Part shown: positions 17,846 through 27,479 of the stretch, piece by piece
Layout of the letters: each line of letters opens with the position of its first letter
Position numbering within the stretch: position 1 is the first letter of the stretch
Assembly (NCBI GenBank): GCA_963814865.1
Contig: CAWFEN010000014.1
Location: forward strand, 558,001-622,000
DNA: 64,000 nt
Source of the DNA: AP-15 sp963814865
Lineage (GTDB): Bacteria > Pseudomonadota > Alphaproteobacteria > ATCC43930 > CGMCC-115725
Direction of reading: 5' to 3'
Position numbers and translations under genes: made by a program
Notes under the pieces: model-generated
Seen by the model: only the letters and a program-made list of their open reading frames with translations
Databases searched by the model: none
Told to the model about the DNA's origin: nothing

Positions 17846-18680
17846 CCGGCCCGAACTGGCCATCGGCGCGCCGGCCGACGCCGGCATCATCGGCTTTGCT
17901 CGCCCCGAGGCGCGCGGGCTCGCCGCTGCGGCGCGGCTCTCGACCGCATTGTGGCGCTATCTTCCGATCCTGCTGCTGGCGGCCGCCTGGGAGGGCGCCA
18001 CCCGGCTCGGCCTGGTGTCGCCGTTGGAGCTGCCGGCGCTCGACCAGGTGTTCGCCGCCTGGTGGGGCCTCTTGGTCAGCGGCGACCTCGTCAGCAACGG
18101 CGCCGTCTCGCTGGCGCGCGGCGCCGCCGGGCTCGGCCTCGCGATCGCCGTCGGCACCACGCTCGGCGTGCTGATGGCCTGGTACAGGCCGGTGCGCACA
18201 TTGTTCAACCCGCTGGTCCAGGCGCTCTATCCGATGCCAAAATCGGCGCTGATCCCGGTCATGGTGCTGTGGCTCGGCTTTGGCAGCGCCTCCAAGGTCG
18301 TGTTCATCTTCATCGGCTGCATGCTGCCGATCACCTTGAGCGCGTTCAACGGCGCGCGCGGCGCCGATCAGGTGCTGATCTGGTCGGCGCGCAGCATGGG
18401 TGCGAGCCGGACCGCGACCCTGTTGCAGGTAGTCTTGCCGAGCGCATTGCCGGAAATCCTCGCCGGCGTCCGCACCGCGCTCGCCTTCGCCTTCGTGCTG
18501 CTGGTGACGACCGAGCTGATCGCCGCGCGCCAGGGCTTCGGCTACATGATCGGCTGGCTCGGCGACGGCGGCGTCTACGACGCGATGTTCGCGGTGGTGC
18601 TGACGGTGGCGCTGCTCGGATTTGCCGCCGACCGCGGCTACCTTCTGCTGATGAACCGGCTGCTGCGGTGGCGCGAATGA
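17835..18680 (+). CDS. ABC transporter permease 1
   Basis: A 281-residue inner-membrane permease of the BPD transport family (SsuC/TauC-like). About six hydrophobic segments; the EAA-like cytoplasmic loop that contacts the ATPase reads ARSMGASRTATLLQVVLPSALPEI. It overlaps the binding protein gene by 11 bases and the next permease by four (ATGA), so the operon is tightly coupled. Two different permeases in this importer imply a heterodimeric channel. Confidence 0.88.
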   Translation: MALDRPELAIGAPADAGIIGFARPEARGLAAAARLSTALWRYLPILLLAAAWEGATRLGLVSPLELPALDQVFAAWWGLLVSGDLVSNGAVSLARGAAGLGLAIAVGTTLGVLMAWYRPVRTLFNPLVQALYPMPKSALIPVMVLWLGFGSASKVVFIFIGCMLPITLSAFNGARGADQVLIWSARSMGASRTATLLQVVLPSALPEILAGVRTALAFAFVLLVTTELIAARQGFGYMIGWLGDGGVYDAMFAVVLTVALLGFAADRGYLLLMNRLLRWRE

Positions 18681-19532
18681 GCGAATTTATCGACCGCATC
18701 GCCGCTCCGCGTCCCGCCGGCGGAGCGAACCTATGGGCGTCTGGCGGTCGCGGCGTGTTTCGGCCTTGGCCGGGGCATTCGCAGCATCCTGACCTTGATC
18801 GTGGTGCTGGCCGCCTGGGAGGGCTTTGCCCGCAGCGGCGCGGTCAGCGCCTTTCTGCTGCCGCCCTTGTCGGTCGTGCTCGAGCGGGTCTGGCAGGACG
18901 CGCTCTCCGGCGACCTCGTCACCAATCTCGGCCTGACCCTTTACCGCGGCCTCCTCGGCTTTGCCATCGCCGCCGCGCTGGGCGTGGCGCTCGGCATCCT
19001 GATGGCGCGCAATGCGGCGATGCGCTGGTTCTTCGACCCGATCGTGTCGGTCGGCTTTCCAATGCCGAAAATCGCCTTCCTGCCGGTGTTCATGCTGTGG
19101 TTCGGCCTCTACGACGCGTCCAAGCTGACGATGATCGTGTTCAGCGCGATCTTTCCGGTGGTGGTGGCGACGGTGACGAGCACCCAGGGGGTCGAGAAGG
19201 AGCTGGTGTGGTCGGCGCGCAGCCTGGGCGCCGGCGAGCGCCGGCTGTTGTGGGAGATCATCCTGCCGGCGGCACTGCCGCAGATCCTGACCGGGCTTCA
19301 GGTGGCGCTGCCGGTCTCGCTGATCGTCGCCATCGTGACCGAGATGCTGATGGGCGGAGCCGGGCTCGGCGGCGCGATGATCAACGCGTCGCGCTTTGCC
19401 AATTCGCCGGGCGTGTTCGCCGGCATCGTCGAGATCGCAATTGCCGGCTTCTGCCTCGTCAAAGGCATCGCCGTGCTGCGCCGCCACCTGCTGCGCTGGC
19501 ATCAGGAAGCGCAGGACCCGACGACCGTCTAG
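18677..19532 (+). CDS. ABC transporter permease 2, frameshifted near its start
   Basis: Second BPD-type permease of the importer. The main reading frame from about 18723 gives RTYGRLAVAACFGLGRGIRS, then VVLAAWEGFARSGAVSAFLL, and the ATPase-contact loop ARSLGAGERRLLWEIILPAALP. This frame has no ATG or GTG before 18795 (a weak TTG). An ATG at 18677, overlapping the previous stop as ATGA, opens another frame reading MSEFIDRIAAPRPAG. Skipping one G at 18722-18723 joins the two into a 284-residue permease. The span is 3n+1, as in the other broken genes of this window. Confidence 0.8.
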
Positions 19533-19589
19533 CCGACCGCGCGTCAGGACTGTCGGCCGACGGCATGCGAAGAAAGGAGAAGGCCGCGG

Positions 19590-19805
19590 ATGCAGCCGCA
19601 GTTTCTGACGCGAGCCCGCAAGAGAAAAATCGGGGCGGCTCTCGCTGCTTTGGGGATTTTCCTTTGGCTGTCCGCGGTGATGCTGCATGTCGGCCCTGCC
19701 GGTGCCAGCGATGTGACCTTCCCCCATATGGGGGTGCGGCTGCTCGGGATCGTCGTCGGTGGAGCCTCGGTCGCCGGCGGCATCGTCCTGTTCGCCGCCG
19801 CCTGA
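19590..19805 (+). CDS. Small two-helix membrane protein, unknown
   Basis: A 71-residue protein with a basic N-terminus (RARKRK) and two hydrophobic segments (AALAALGIFLWLSAVML and LLGIVVGGASVAGGIVLFAA) around a short loop. A good AGGAGAAGG site precedes the ATG, which supports translation. It follows the ABC operon by 57 bases and could be its last gene or independent. No family recognised. Confidence 0.5.
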   Translation: MQPQFLTRARKRKIGAALAALGIFLWLSAVMLHVGPAGASDVTFPHMGVRLLGIVVGGASVAGGIVLFAAA

Positions 19806-20010
19806 GACAGGCCGGTTGCCTAGTCTGGTGCGCGTCCATAAACGACTGATTTTCAGCATGACAGCAGGACGAGGGATGGCGCAGGCGAGGGCTGGGCCGC
19901 GGTGCTTTCACGCGCCGGCAGCGCCGGGAAAGAGCTAGACTCGCGTTGCCGGCGGGCATTGCCCAGGCTGAACGGGGCTGGCGCCCGACGACCGGCGCAG
20001 GCAGTCGCAG

Positions 20011-20763
20011 CTATGTCGGTTTGAGACCGGCGAACAGCGTCAGGTTGTGGGCCACGCCCTTTGCCGGTCGCCGGGTTGAGCTTGTGTCCGTACTGAACCG
20101 GCCGGCCGCCCGCGGCCTTCGCCGGGACAGGCTCCTGACGATGATGCCGGCGTGCGGCTCGAACAGGCTGACCGGCTTGTCGCCGGCCGGCACTGTCGCG
20201 CCGTCGAATACCCGGCGTTGGGTCTGGACGATGGCGCGCGCGATCAGCGGCAGATAATGGTCACCTCGGCACGCCAGCGGGCAACGGCGGTCTCGGCGAT
20301 GGCGCCCGGCTGCTTGGCCATCCCCGGCAGTTCCGCCCGGCTGGCCGGGGCCGCGCTGATCAGGCCGCGGTAGAGCCGGCGCTTTTTGTTCGGCCCGCGG
20401 CTGTATTCGATCGCGCGCGCCCGTTTCTCGGCGAGGCGCCGACGGTCGCCCCAGCGGATCGCCGGCGCCGCTGCCAGCGCCTCGCCGCGGTCCAGCAGCC
20501 GCGTCATCCACCCGCACCGCATCCCATAACAGCGCGCTGTCGCTGGGTTCGTGCATCTGCGCCGCGGTGACCGTGCTGTCGAGCCGCACCATGGCGCCGC
20601 TTTCCAGCCGGCCTTTGTTGGCACTGGCCGGCAGCGCTCGGCCACACCCGCAACTTACCCGAAACCGCCGCGCCCCGCTTCCATGAAATCTCGATTGAAT
20701 CAATGATTCCAAAATCCCACTGTTTCTCGATGAAAACCAGTCTAGGACGCGCCGGTGATGCAA
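20011..20763 (-). pseudogene. Decayed IS5-type transposase
   Basis: Remains of an IS5/ISNCY-like transposase. Recognisable pieces lie in different frames: VRLDSTVTAAQMHEPSDSAL and LLWDAV in one, TRLLDRGEALAAA and RAIEYSRGPNKKRRLYRGLI in another, then back to IVQTQRRVFDGATVPAGDKP and SLFEPHAGIIV. These correspond to the DDE-region order of such transposases, but several frameshifts and missing segments leave no intact product. No clear terminal inverted repeats were seen. It marks the left border of the polysaccharide locus. Confidence 0.65.
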
Positions 20764-20963
20764 GAATGCGATTTTGCTTGGCCCACTCGAAGGGCTTGCC
20801 TGTGCCGATCGATCGCGCGTAGGATACTCCTGAAGTTCCAGAACCGTAATATGTGGCTAAAGCTCTTCATCCTCTAGGGGAATGAAAGTTCGAAGGATGC
20901 GTGAGCGTACCGACCACGTGACTCCAGCATCGTTTTGAGTTCTGCGCCGGAGAAGATCCTTGA

Positions 20964-22178
20964 ATGAGGAGAGTCCTGGTGGGATTCGATAAAAAGGACG
21001 ACGATAGTGACGCATCTCTTTCTCGATCACTATTACCGAGAATATGCATGCCAACTTGGAGGAATTTCTCAAAAACCGCCTACCGATGTGGCCTTTACGA
21101 GGCGCAGGATGTGCTCGGTGAAATCGATGATGTCGACTTGATTGATCTCGATATGACCTGGGGAGCATGGTTAGGCGAATATTGGCTGAGAAGACCGCTT
21201 TATCATGACGTGTTCAGCAAATTGATATTCAAGAATCCAGGGATGCGAAAGGTACAACTCAATAAATATTACGAATTATTCATTGCTGTCTGCGCCACTA
21301 TTTTGGATCTTCCTTACATCAACGCCATTGAACGGTGGAGAGACCACTGTAAGCTTAGCGTATGTTGGCTAGACGAGTTGTGGGTGTCTGATTTACCGAA
21401 TTACAGATATTGGCTCCCGGCTCTCAGACAATTTGATTATGTATTCGTGGGTATGAAGGGCACCGTTTCCGCTTTGTCACACGCTGCCAATCGGAATTGC
21501 TTTTGGCTACCCGGTGGTGTCGACGCTCTTCAATTCAGCCCGTCTTCTTTTCCTGCGACCCGCCTTGTTGACGTGTACAGCATCGGGCGTCGACACGCAG
21601 GCATCCACCATGAAATGCTCAAGGAAGCAGAACGGGGCGAGATCTTTTATGTGCATGACACCCATGTGGGCGGGGGTATGACAGAGGTGTACGATTGTCG
21701 TCAGCACCGGGAACTTTTCGCCAACATAGCGAAGCGCAGCCGATGTTTTGTGGTAGCTGCCGCGAAGATGGATCAACTCAACACGCAAGGCCAAGTAGAG
21801 GTTGGCTATCGCTATTACGAAGGGGCGGCTGCAGGCACGGTGATGATTGGAGATAAGCCGGACTGTGACGCGTACAGAGAATTATTCGGGTGGCCAGAAG
21901 CTGTTATCCCAATCCAGGCCGATGGATCTGACACGATGGCCGTTCTTCATGAGCTCCGTTCCAACCCGGAAAGGATGACTGCGATCAGCGCGCGAAACAC
22001 GAAGGAATCGCTGTTGCGGCACGACTGGGTTCACCGGTGGAACGAGATGTTTCGAATCGCCGGCATTGAACCATCGCCGCGCAAAGCAGCACGCGAGCAG
22101 CGTCTGAAAGATCTGGCGGATCTTTCGACCAGCGCCGAACAGGGGCTGAATTCGGCCGCATCCGACGGTTGGGGGTAA
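20964..22178 (+). CDS. Glycosyltransferase, group 1-like C-terminal domain
   Basis: A 404-residue protein resembling glycosyltransferases with a Glyco_trans_1_2 type C-terminus. The part from VDVYSIGRRHAGIHHEML through QVEVGYRYYEGAAAGTVMIG and YRELFGWPEAVIPI carries the E-G-x-A-A-G-x-V donor-site pattern. The N-terminal half is hydrophilic with no signal. Likely adds a sugar in surface polysaccharide synthesis. Base composition is visibly lower in GC than the flanks, a sign of transfer. The start at 20964 is uncertain; ATG 21045 is an alternative. Confidence 0.65.
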   Translation: MRRVLVGFDKKDDDSDASLSRSLLPRICMPTWRNFSKTAYRCGLYEAQDVLGEIDDVDLIDLDMTWGAWLGEYWLRRPLYHDVFSKLIFKNPGMRKVQLNKYYELFIAVCATILDLPYINAIERWRDHCKLSVCWLDELWVSDLPNYRYWLPALRQFDYVFVGMKGTVSALSHAANRNCFWLPGGVDALQFSPSSFPATRLVDVYSIGRRHAGIHHEMLKEAERGEIFYVHDTHVGGGMTEVYDCRQHRELFANIAKRSRCFVVAAAKMDQLNTQGQVEVGYRYYEGAAAGTVMIGDKPDCDAYRELFGWPEAVIPIQADGSDTMAVLHELRSNPERMTAISARNTKESLLRHDWVHRWNEMFRIAGIEPSPRKAAREQRLKDLADLSTSAEQGLNSAASDGWG

Positions 22179-22183
22179 TCCAA

Positions 22184-23521
22184 ATGCGGCCTGACCCGAC
22201 GCGCCAAAGGATTGCGTTGTTTGGGCACTTTGGTGCCGGCAACCTGGGCAACGAAGCAACGCTCAGAGCTATGGTGTATAATCTTCGAAAGCATTTACCC
22301 AGCGTGGAAATTATCTGTGTGTGTTCCGGACCGACGAAGGCCGCATCGGAGTATAACATGCCTGCTGTCCCGATCCGGGCGCCGTTCCCGATCTGGCACC
22401 TGCCCAGTGCGTCAAGCACCGAGAATGAGCCGGCAAGAAGCTCAAACGGGGCCGTCTATGCCGCGGCGGAGGCTGGTCGGTCGTTGAAGGCCTTAGCCAA
22501 GTTAAGGACGCCGTTGCGCATCTGTGCTTATCCGCTTGTAGAAGCATATCGATGGTGGAAGGCGATCAACGCGCTGAAGGGGAACACTTCACTCGTTATG
22601 ACAGGAACGGGAATGCTGGGCGATGAGTATTTGCACTATGAGATATTTCGCTGGGCGATGGTTGCGAAATTGCGTCGATGTAAATTGCTGTTTGTGAGCG
22701 TCGGCGCAGGTACGATACGCCAGCCGCTTAGCAGGTGGTTCGTCAAGACGGCCCTGAGAGTGGCGGATTATCGGTCCTACCGGGATTCGTTTTCCAGGAA
22801 TTACCTGGAGACTATTGGTGTCGACGTGAAGAATGATCCGGTTTATCCTGACCTCGCGTTCAGCCTACCAGCAGTTGCTGTCCCTGCTGATGACGGGTCT
22901 GGCGGCCGGGGAGTTGTCATTGGCGTTGGTCTCATGGATTATTATGGGGCTGGTCGTCCCGCGAGCGATCAGGCGACCTACCACGATTACGTCCGGCGCG
23001 TTGCCTGCTTTGTGACTGCCATGCTGGGACGCAACTATGCTGTGCAAATCCTTATAGGTGATTTCGCGTACGATCAAGAGGTGAGGCAAGACCTGAGGAG
23101 GGCTCTCGAAGAGCGAGGAGTCGTCTATCAGGGCGGTAATATAGTCGACATACCCGCCCCTTCCGTCGACGAGCTTCTGTTGCAATTGTCGTCAGTAGAC
23201 ATTGTCGTTTCGAGCCGGTTCCATAACCTGGTCCTGGCTCTGATTCTCAAGAAGCCGGTTTTTGCGATTTCATATCAAGAGAAATTTCAACCGCTTATGG
23301 AGGGCGTGGGGTTGAATGAGTTTTATCTCGACATCGATCACATTGATGTCGACGAGTTGATCGGAAAAGTCATTAGACTCCAAGAGAATGCGCCTGCCAT
23401 CAGCGCTCAAACCGCGCGACAGACGGAGAGCTACTGCGCAGCGCTGGATGAGCAATACGAGCGGATGCTTAACGTTATGACTCGCTCCGCTGGAGGTACG
23501 ACACGACGCGTCAGGATGTGA
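22184..23521 (+). CDS. Polysaccharide pyruvyl transferase family protein
   Basis: A 445-residue protein of the CsaB/WcaK pyruvyl transferase family, which attaches ketal pyruvate to surface sugars using phosphoenolpyruvate. Hallmarks: IALFGHFGAGNLGNEATLRAM at the start (GxxNxGD/E-like), LVMTGTGMLGD, LLFVSVGAGTIRQPLSRWFV, YRDSFSRNYLETIG, and near the end VVSSRFHNLVLALILKKPVF with the conserved R-x-H. The start at ATG 22184 is preferred over TTG 22169. It overlaps the preceding glycosyltransferase or follows it directly; same lower-GC block. Confidence 0.85.
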   Translation: MRPDPTRQRIALFGHFGAGNLGNEATLRAMVYNLRKHLPSVEIICVCSGPTKAASEYNMPAVPIRAPFPIWHLPSASSTENEPARSSNGAVYAAAEAGRSLKALAKLRTPLRICAYPLVEAYRWWKAINALKGNTSLVMTGTGMLGDEYLHYEIFRWAMVAKLRRCKLLFVSVGAGTIRQPLSRWFVKTALRVADYRSYRDSFSRNYLETIGVDVKNDPVYPDLAFSLPAVAVPADDGSGGRGVVIGVGLMDYYGAGRPASDQATYHDYVRRVACFVTAMLGRNYAVQILIGDFAYDQEVRQDLRRALEERGVVYQGGNIVDIPAPSVDELLLQLSSVDIVVSSRFHNLVLALILKKPVFAISYQEKFQPLMEGVGLNEFYLDIDHIDVDELIGKVIRLQENAPAISAQTARQTESYCAALDEQYERMLNVMTRSAGGTTRRVRM

Positions 23522-23739
23522 TGCAACGGCCTGACTTCCCGGGGGCTTGGGGCTGTCTACGAAGCCGATCCACGTCGTTGTCGGTGAGTTTGGCGGCACG
23601 GCTGGGGTCGCGCAACCGCTTGAAGGTGCGCAGCCGGTAACGGCTGCGGGGCTGCAGCTTGTTGTACGCTTGTGCGGCCGCCAGATGGGCTGCACCGCGC
23701 TGGGGCCGGCTGAAGCACCCTTGGGAATTCGCCGCGTCC

Positions 23740-24618
23740 TCAGCGATCCTTAATTAGGCCATGATCGAGTGGCAGGCTTCCCTCGGCTTCCGCGATAGCT
23801 GACACATTCCGGATCGACGTGCTTTGCTCCGTGCCGCCGTTTCCGCCCTTCCACACTTGCCAAGGCGGGCTGCCGCTCTCGTAGAGATCGTCGAGCTGCT
23901 GCTTGTCCTTGAATGTGTCCATCGCGGCAAAGAAACCATCATATTCGTAGGCCGCCAATTGCCTTTCCCGAATCAGTCGCTGAAAGGGTTCAATGACGAG
24001 TTCTTCCCCGTGACGCATATGCCGAAAGATTTCCTTCTGCAAGACGAAAAATCCGGCATTGATGCGAACGCCGGATTGCGTCAGTTCCTTGATTTCGGTC
24101 ACGAGGCCCCCAGGGCCGGTCCGGGCGATGTGATAACTCGCGTTCGGACGAACGCTTAGAAAGGTAGCAATCTTGTCCAGCTGGAGCGCATAGTCAAGAT
24201 AGCTTGCAAAATCGAGGTCGGTCAGGCCATCGCTATAATTGGCCAGAAACATCTCGTCTCCCCCAAGGTATTTCTCGACCGCCATCAACCGTTGTCCGAT
24301 GTTCGACCGAAGTCCGGTTTCGGCAAAGGTGATGTTCCAGTCATGGATATCGCTGTTGGCGAGCTCGATCGTCCTTCCGCCGTTAGCCAGCACAAAGTCG
24401 TTTGACAAACATTCGTCATAGCTCAAGAAATATTTCTTGATCAGATCGCCTCGATAGCCCAGACAAAGAATGAACTCCTTATGTCCAAAATGGGCGAAAT
24501 ATTTCATCACATGCCAGAGGATCGGTCGATAACCGATCGGCACCATCGGTTTGGGAATATGGTCGGCATAATCCCGTAATCGTAATCCGAGACCACCGCA
24601 GAACAGCACGACTTTCAT
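23740..24618 (-). CDS. Glucose-1-phosphate cytidylyltransferase-like nucleotidyltransferase
   Basis: A 292-residue nucleotidyltransferase, longer than the usual 257-residue RfbF because of a C-terminal tail. Motifs: VVLFCGGLGLRLRDYADHIP with KPM (nucleotide loop and Lys), YRPILWHVMKYFAHFGHKEF, LANYSDGLTDLDF (the acidic metal site), and YEYDGFFAAMDTFKDKQQL. It makes CDP-glucose or a related activated sugar from CTP and a hexose-1-phosphate. AAGGAG lies nine bases before ATG 24618. The open frame continues 138 codons upstream but without a start site. No CDP-glucose 4,6-dehydratase of standard type is present next to it. Confidence 0.85.
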   Translation of the reverse strand: MKVVLFCGGLGLRLRDYADHIPKPMVPIGYRPILWHVMKYFAHFGHKEFILCLGYRGDLIKKYFLSYDECLSNDFVLANGGRTIELANSDIHDWNITFAETGLRSNIGQRLMAVEKYLGGDEMFLANYSDGLTDLDFASYLDYALQLDKIATFLSVRPNASYHIARTGPGGLVTEIKELTQSGVRINAGFFVLQKEIFRHMRHGEELVIEPFQRLIRERQLAAYEYDGFFAAMDTFKDKQQLDDLYESGSPPWQVWKGGNGGTEQSTSIRNVSAIAEAEGSLPLDHGLIKDR

Positions 24619-25094
24619 CAGAAAATGCTCCTTCTCGACACCCTCAGGTGTAAGGACCCCCTGCTGCTGCGCTACCGGGGCTCCTCCTGCATGTCTAACA
24701 GAGGACACGATCTGCTGGTGGCCGTCGAAGCGGCCTCCTCCTGAAGCATCCGCGATTGCTGCGCGTCGCTTGACAAAGGCCCACTCGCTCCCGTTGTTTT
24801 CGTCAATCCACGTATAGTTCGCTAGCTGGGGAACGAACTGGAAGTACTTGATCAGCGGTATGCGCGGATCCCGACATGCGTAATTGCCCACAATCTCGCT
24901 GGATCCGCCGGTGCTGGGCAGAGGTCTGGGCCCGCAAGCATGGCGTGTGTCATCGTCGTGCAGACATCCTTTTATCGTTCTTGAGATATGGAGGAAGCAT
25001 GCCATAGAACAAAGCCGCTTGTCCACCGGCATTTGGCGGGTATAAGAAATCTATGCGGCAGGTCCTCGGCAGACGCAGGGGAAATATAGTTAAT
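24619..25094. other. Divergent intergenic region upstream of cytidylyltransferase and DUF4910 gene
   Basis: 476 bases between two divergent starts. The minus frame of the cytidylyltransferase stays open through most of it (to 25032), giving sequence such as IPLIKYFQFVPQLANYTWID, but no family was recognised and the good ribosome site lies at 24618. It could be a promoter region or the relic of an N-terminal fusion. Confidence 0.35.
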
Positions 25095-26501
25095 ATGACA
25101 TCGGACGTGTCCGTACCTGGCACTGAGCCTGCTATCTCCGTCCGCTCGGGGGAGCCTGTCCTTGCAGGTGATCGTTGTGAGCCGCGCGGCCCCGCGCTCG
25201 TCGGCGAGGCGGACGGAAGCGCGATGGTGGCGCTCATCGAGGAGCTTTTTCCGATCTGCCGGAGCATCACCGGCGACGGCGTGCGGCAGACGCTCGAGAT
25301 CTTGCGCCGCCATATCCCGCTCGAGATCAGCGAGGTCCCGTCGGGGACTCCGGTGTTGGATTGGACCGTGCCGGCCGAGTGGAACATTCGGGATGCGTAT
25401 ATCGGGCTACAGGACGGCACGCGCATCGTGGATTTTGCGGTCAGTAATCTCCATGTTGTCCAGTACAGCCTGCCGGTCGACGCGGTCTTGCCCCTCTCCG
25501 AGCTCCGCGAGCATCTCCATACCCTTCCGGAGCAGCCCGACTGGATCCCCTATCGGACATCCTACTATTCCGAGAATTGGGGATTCTGCCTCACCCACCG
25601 GCAACTGTCGCGTCTGCCCGACGGGCTCTACCGCGTCGTGATCAACTCCGATCTGCGCCCCGGTCATCTCACCTATGGCGAGCTGCTGATCCCCGGGGAG
25701 ACCGACGACACGGTCCTCTTTTCATGTCATATCTGCCATCCCTCGCTCGCCAACGACAATCTATCGGGGATCGCGGTTGCAACACTGCTGGCGCGGCATG
25801 TCCAGTCCCTCCGCCGGCGCCACAGCTATCGCTTTTTGTTCATTCCCGGAACGATCGGGTCGCTGACCTGGCTCGCCCGCAACGAGGACCAGATCGGACG
25901 CGTCGTGCACGAACTCGTTCTCTCCTGCCTCGGCGACGCTGGCGGCATGACATACAAGCAGAGCCGGCGGGGCAACGCCGCGATCGACCGCATCGTCGCC
26001 GAGGTGCTGCGGCACGACGAGGTCCCGCACCGTATCAGGCCTTTCGTGCCATACGGCTACGACGAACGGCAGTATTGCTCGCCGGGCTTTGACCTGCCCG
26101 TCGGTTGCCTGATGCGCACACCGAACGGCGAATACCCCGAATACCACAGCTCAGCCGACAATCTGTCGCTGCTGCATGGCGAGAGCCTCGCCCATTCGCT
26201 CTCTGTGCTGCGGCGTATCGTAGCCGTCATCGAAGGCGACGGCATCTACCGCAGCCGCAATCCGAAAGGCGAGCCGCAGCTCGGCCGGCGTGGATTATAT
26301 GCGGCCATGGGCGGACACCGGTCGGCCGGCCATGATCAAATGGCGCTGCTGTGGATCTTGAACCTCGCCGATGGCCGTCACTCGTTGCTCGACGTGGCCG
26401 AACGTTCCGGGATCGCCTTCGCGACCATCCGCGCGGCGGCGGACGCGCTTCTTGGCGCTCAGCTGCTCGAGCCTGCCGCCCGTTTCGGGCCTGAGCGCTG
26501 A
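25095..26501 (+). CDS. DUF4910 aminopeptidase-like domain protein of a polysaccharide locus
   Basis: A 468-residue DUF4910-type protein, related in fold to M28 zinc aminopeptidases. Conserved blocks: ELFPICRSITGDGVRQTLE, DWTVPAEWNIRDAYI, DDTVLFSCHICHPSLANDNL (His and Asp metal ligands), YRFLFIPGTIGSLTWLA, GYDERQYCSPGFDLP, and EYPEYHSSADNLSL. The last 60 residues look like a winged-helix module. These proteins are common in sugar-modification clusters, but their reaction is not established. The start at ATG 25095 has AGGGGAAA upstream. First of four plus-strand genes with the SDR, epimerase and RfbC-like enzymes. Confidence 0.8.
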   Translation: MTSDVSVPGTEPAISVRSGEPVLAGDRCEPRGPALVGEADGSAMVALIEELFPICRSITGDGVRQTLEILRRHIPLEISEVPSGTPVLDWTVPAEWNIRDAYIGLQDGTRIVDFAVSNLHVVQYSLPVDAVLPLSELREHLHTLPEQPDWIPYRTSYYSENWGFCLTHRQLSRLPDGLYRVVINSDLRPGHLTYGELLIPGETDDTVLFSCHICHPSLANDNLSGIAVATLLARHVQSLRRRHSYRFLFIPGTIGSLTWLARNEDQIGRVVHELVLSCLGDAGGMTYKQSRRGNAAIDRIVAEVLRHDEVPHRIRPFVPYGYDERQYCSPGFDLPVGCLMRTPNGEYPEYHSSADNLSLLHGESLAHSLSVLRRIVAVIEGDGIYRSRNPKGEPQLGRRGLYAAMGGHRSAGHDQMALLWILNLADGRHSLLDVAERSGIAFATIRAAADALLGAQLLEPAARFGPER

Positions 26502-26530
26502 AACGGGGCGAAGGGATTCCGGGGCTGAAG

Positions 26531-27235
26531 ATGATACCGGACGGCGCCGTTGCCTTGGTCGCCGGTGCATCCGGGGGGATCGGGCGCGCCATCGCTCTCC
26601 ACCTCCTCGGAGCCGGCATCGAGGTGTTCATGCTGGGGCGCAGCGTGACGCGGCTTGCCGAGCCGGTTCTCCCGGAGGACGTGCGCGGCAGGTGTCATTT
26701 CGTCGCGGCCGATCTGACCGACAATGATGCTGTCCAACGTGTCGCCGCGACGATTTCGAGCAGAAACCGTCTCGATATCCTCGTTGTGAGCTCAGGCGTC
26801 TATGAACGTTCGCACGACGCGGCAGTATTCGCGCGACAGATTGCAGCCAATCTCATCGGGCCCTATGCGCTCATCCAACAACTGTTGCCGCCGCTCCTCA
26901 GGGCTAAGGGGCAGGTGGTGTTCATCAATTCGACGCAAGGGCTCAGAGCTGCGGCCGGGGTCGGGCAATATGCCGCAACCAAACATGCCCTGAAAGCCGT
27001 CGCCGACAGCCTGCGAGACGAGGTCAACGCGGAGGGCATTCGTGTCGCGTCGGTTTTTCTCGGGCGAACGGCAACCGAGCTGCAGCGCGCGATCTTTGCG
27101 CTGGAGGGGCGGCCCTATCCGCCGGAGAGGTTGATCCAGCCGACCGATGTCGCTCGACTTGTCCTCTCGCTGCTGCAGCTGCCGCGCACTTGCGAGGTGA
27201 CCGATGTCGTGCTGCGGCCAATGCACAAGACATGA
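26531..27235 (+). CDS. SDR family oxidoreductase
   Basis: A 234-residue short-chain dehydrogenase. Cofactor motif VAGASGGIGRAIALHLLGAG (TGxxxGxG variant beginning AGASGGIG), a Ser in VFINSTQGLRA and the YxxxK pair in YAATKHALKAVADSL. Probably reduces or oxidises a sugar or sugar-nucleotide intermediate, judged by position only. Starts 29 bases after the DUF4910 gene. Confidence 0.85.
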   Translation: MIPDGAVALVAGASGGIGRAIALHLLGAGIEVFMLGRSVTRLAEPVLPEDVRGRCHFVAADLTDNDAVQRVAATISSRNRLDILVVSSGVYERSHDAAVFARQIAANLIGPYALIQQLLPPLLRAKGQVVFINSTQGLRAAAGVGQYAATKHALKAVADSLRDEVNAEGIRVASVFLGRTATELQRAIFALEGRPYPPERLIQPTDVARLVLSLLQLPRTCEVTDVVLRPMHKT

Positions 27236-27310
27236 CCGTTCTCGAACCGCGTCTGTGCGACCCCTTGCAGCGCCTCCGCCCGGCCCATCTCCCGCTCTCC
27301 CGTTTCGAGC

Positions 27311-27359
27311 GGTTCTAGAACCGGACAGATCACGCGCTGCGAAATCAGGACAGATCACG
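27311..27359. repeat. Palindrome and 12-base tandem repeats, possible IS end relic
   Basis: A perfect 12-base palindrome GGTTCTAGAACC at 27311-27322 is followed at once by GGACAGATCACG at 27323-27334 and an identical copy at 27348-27359. Repeated short boxes with 25-base spacing are known at the ends of IS21-family elements; no transposase remains here. Lies in the 244-base gap between the SDR and epimerase genes. Confidence 0.5.
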
Positions 27360-27479
27360 AGTCGGCCACAGCGCAGAGGAAAAGGGTGGCGGCAGATGAC
27401 GGCTTCCGTTAGACTATCTCCGATCCTCAGTAAATAAGGCAGCTTCTTAAGTTCTACAGCATTTTTAGAGAGGCCGGCG

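Noticed and set aside
23522..23739. Minus-strand peptide with YNKLQPRSRYRLRTFKRLRD between the pyruvyl transferase and cytidylyltransferase genes
   Set aside because: It reads somewhat like protein but has no start, no recognised family and only about 60 codons.
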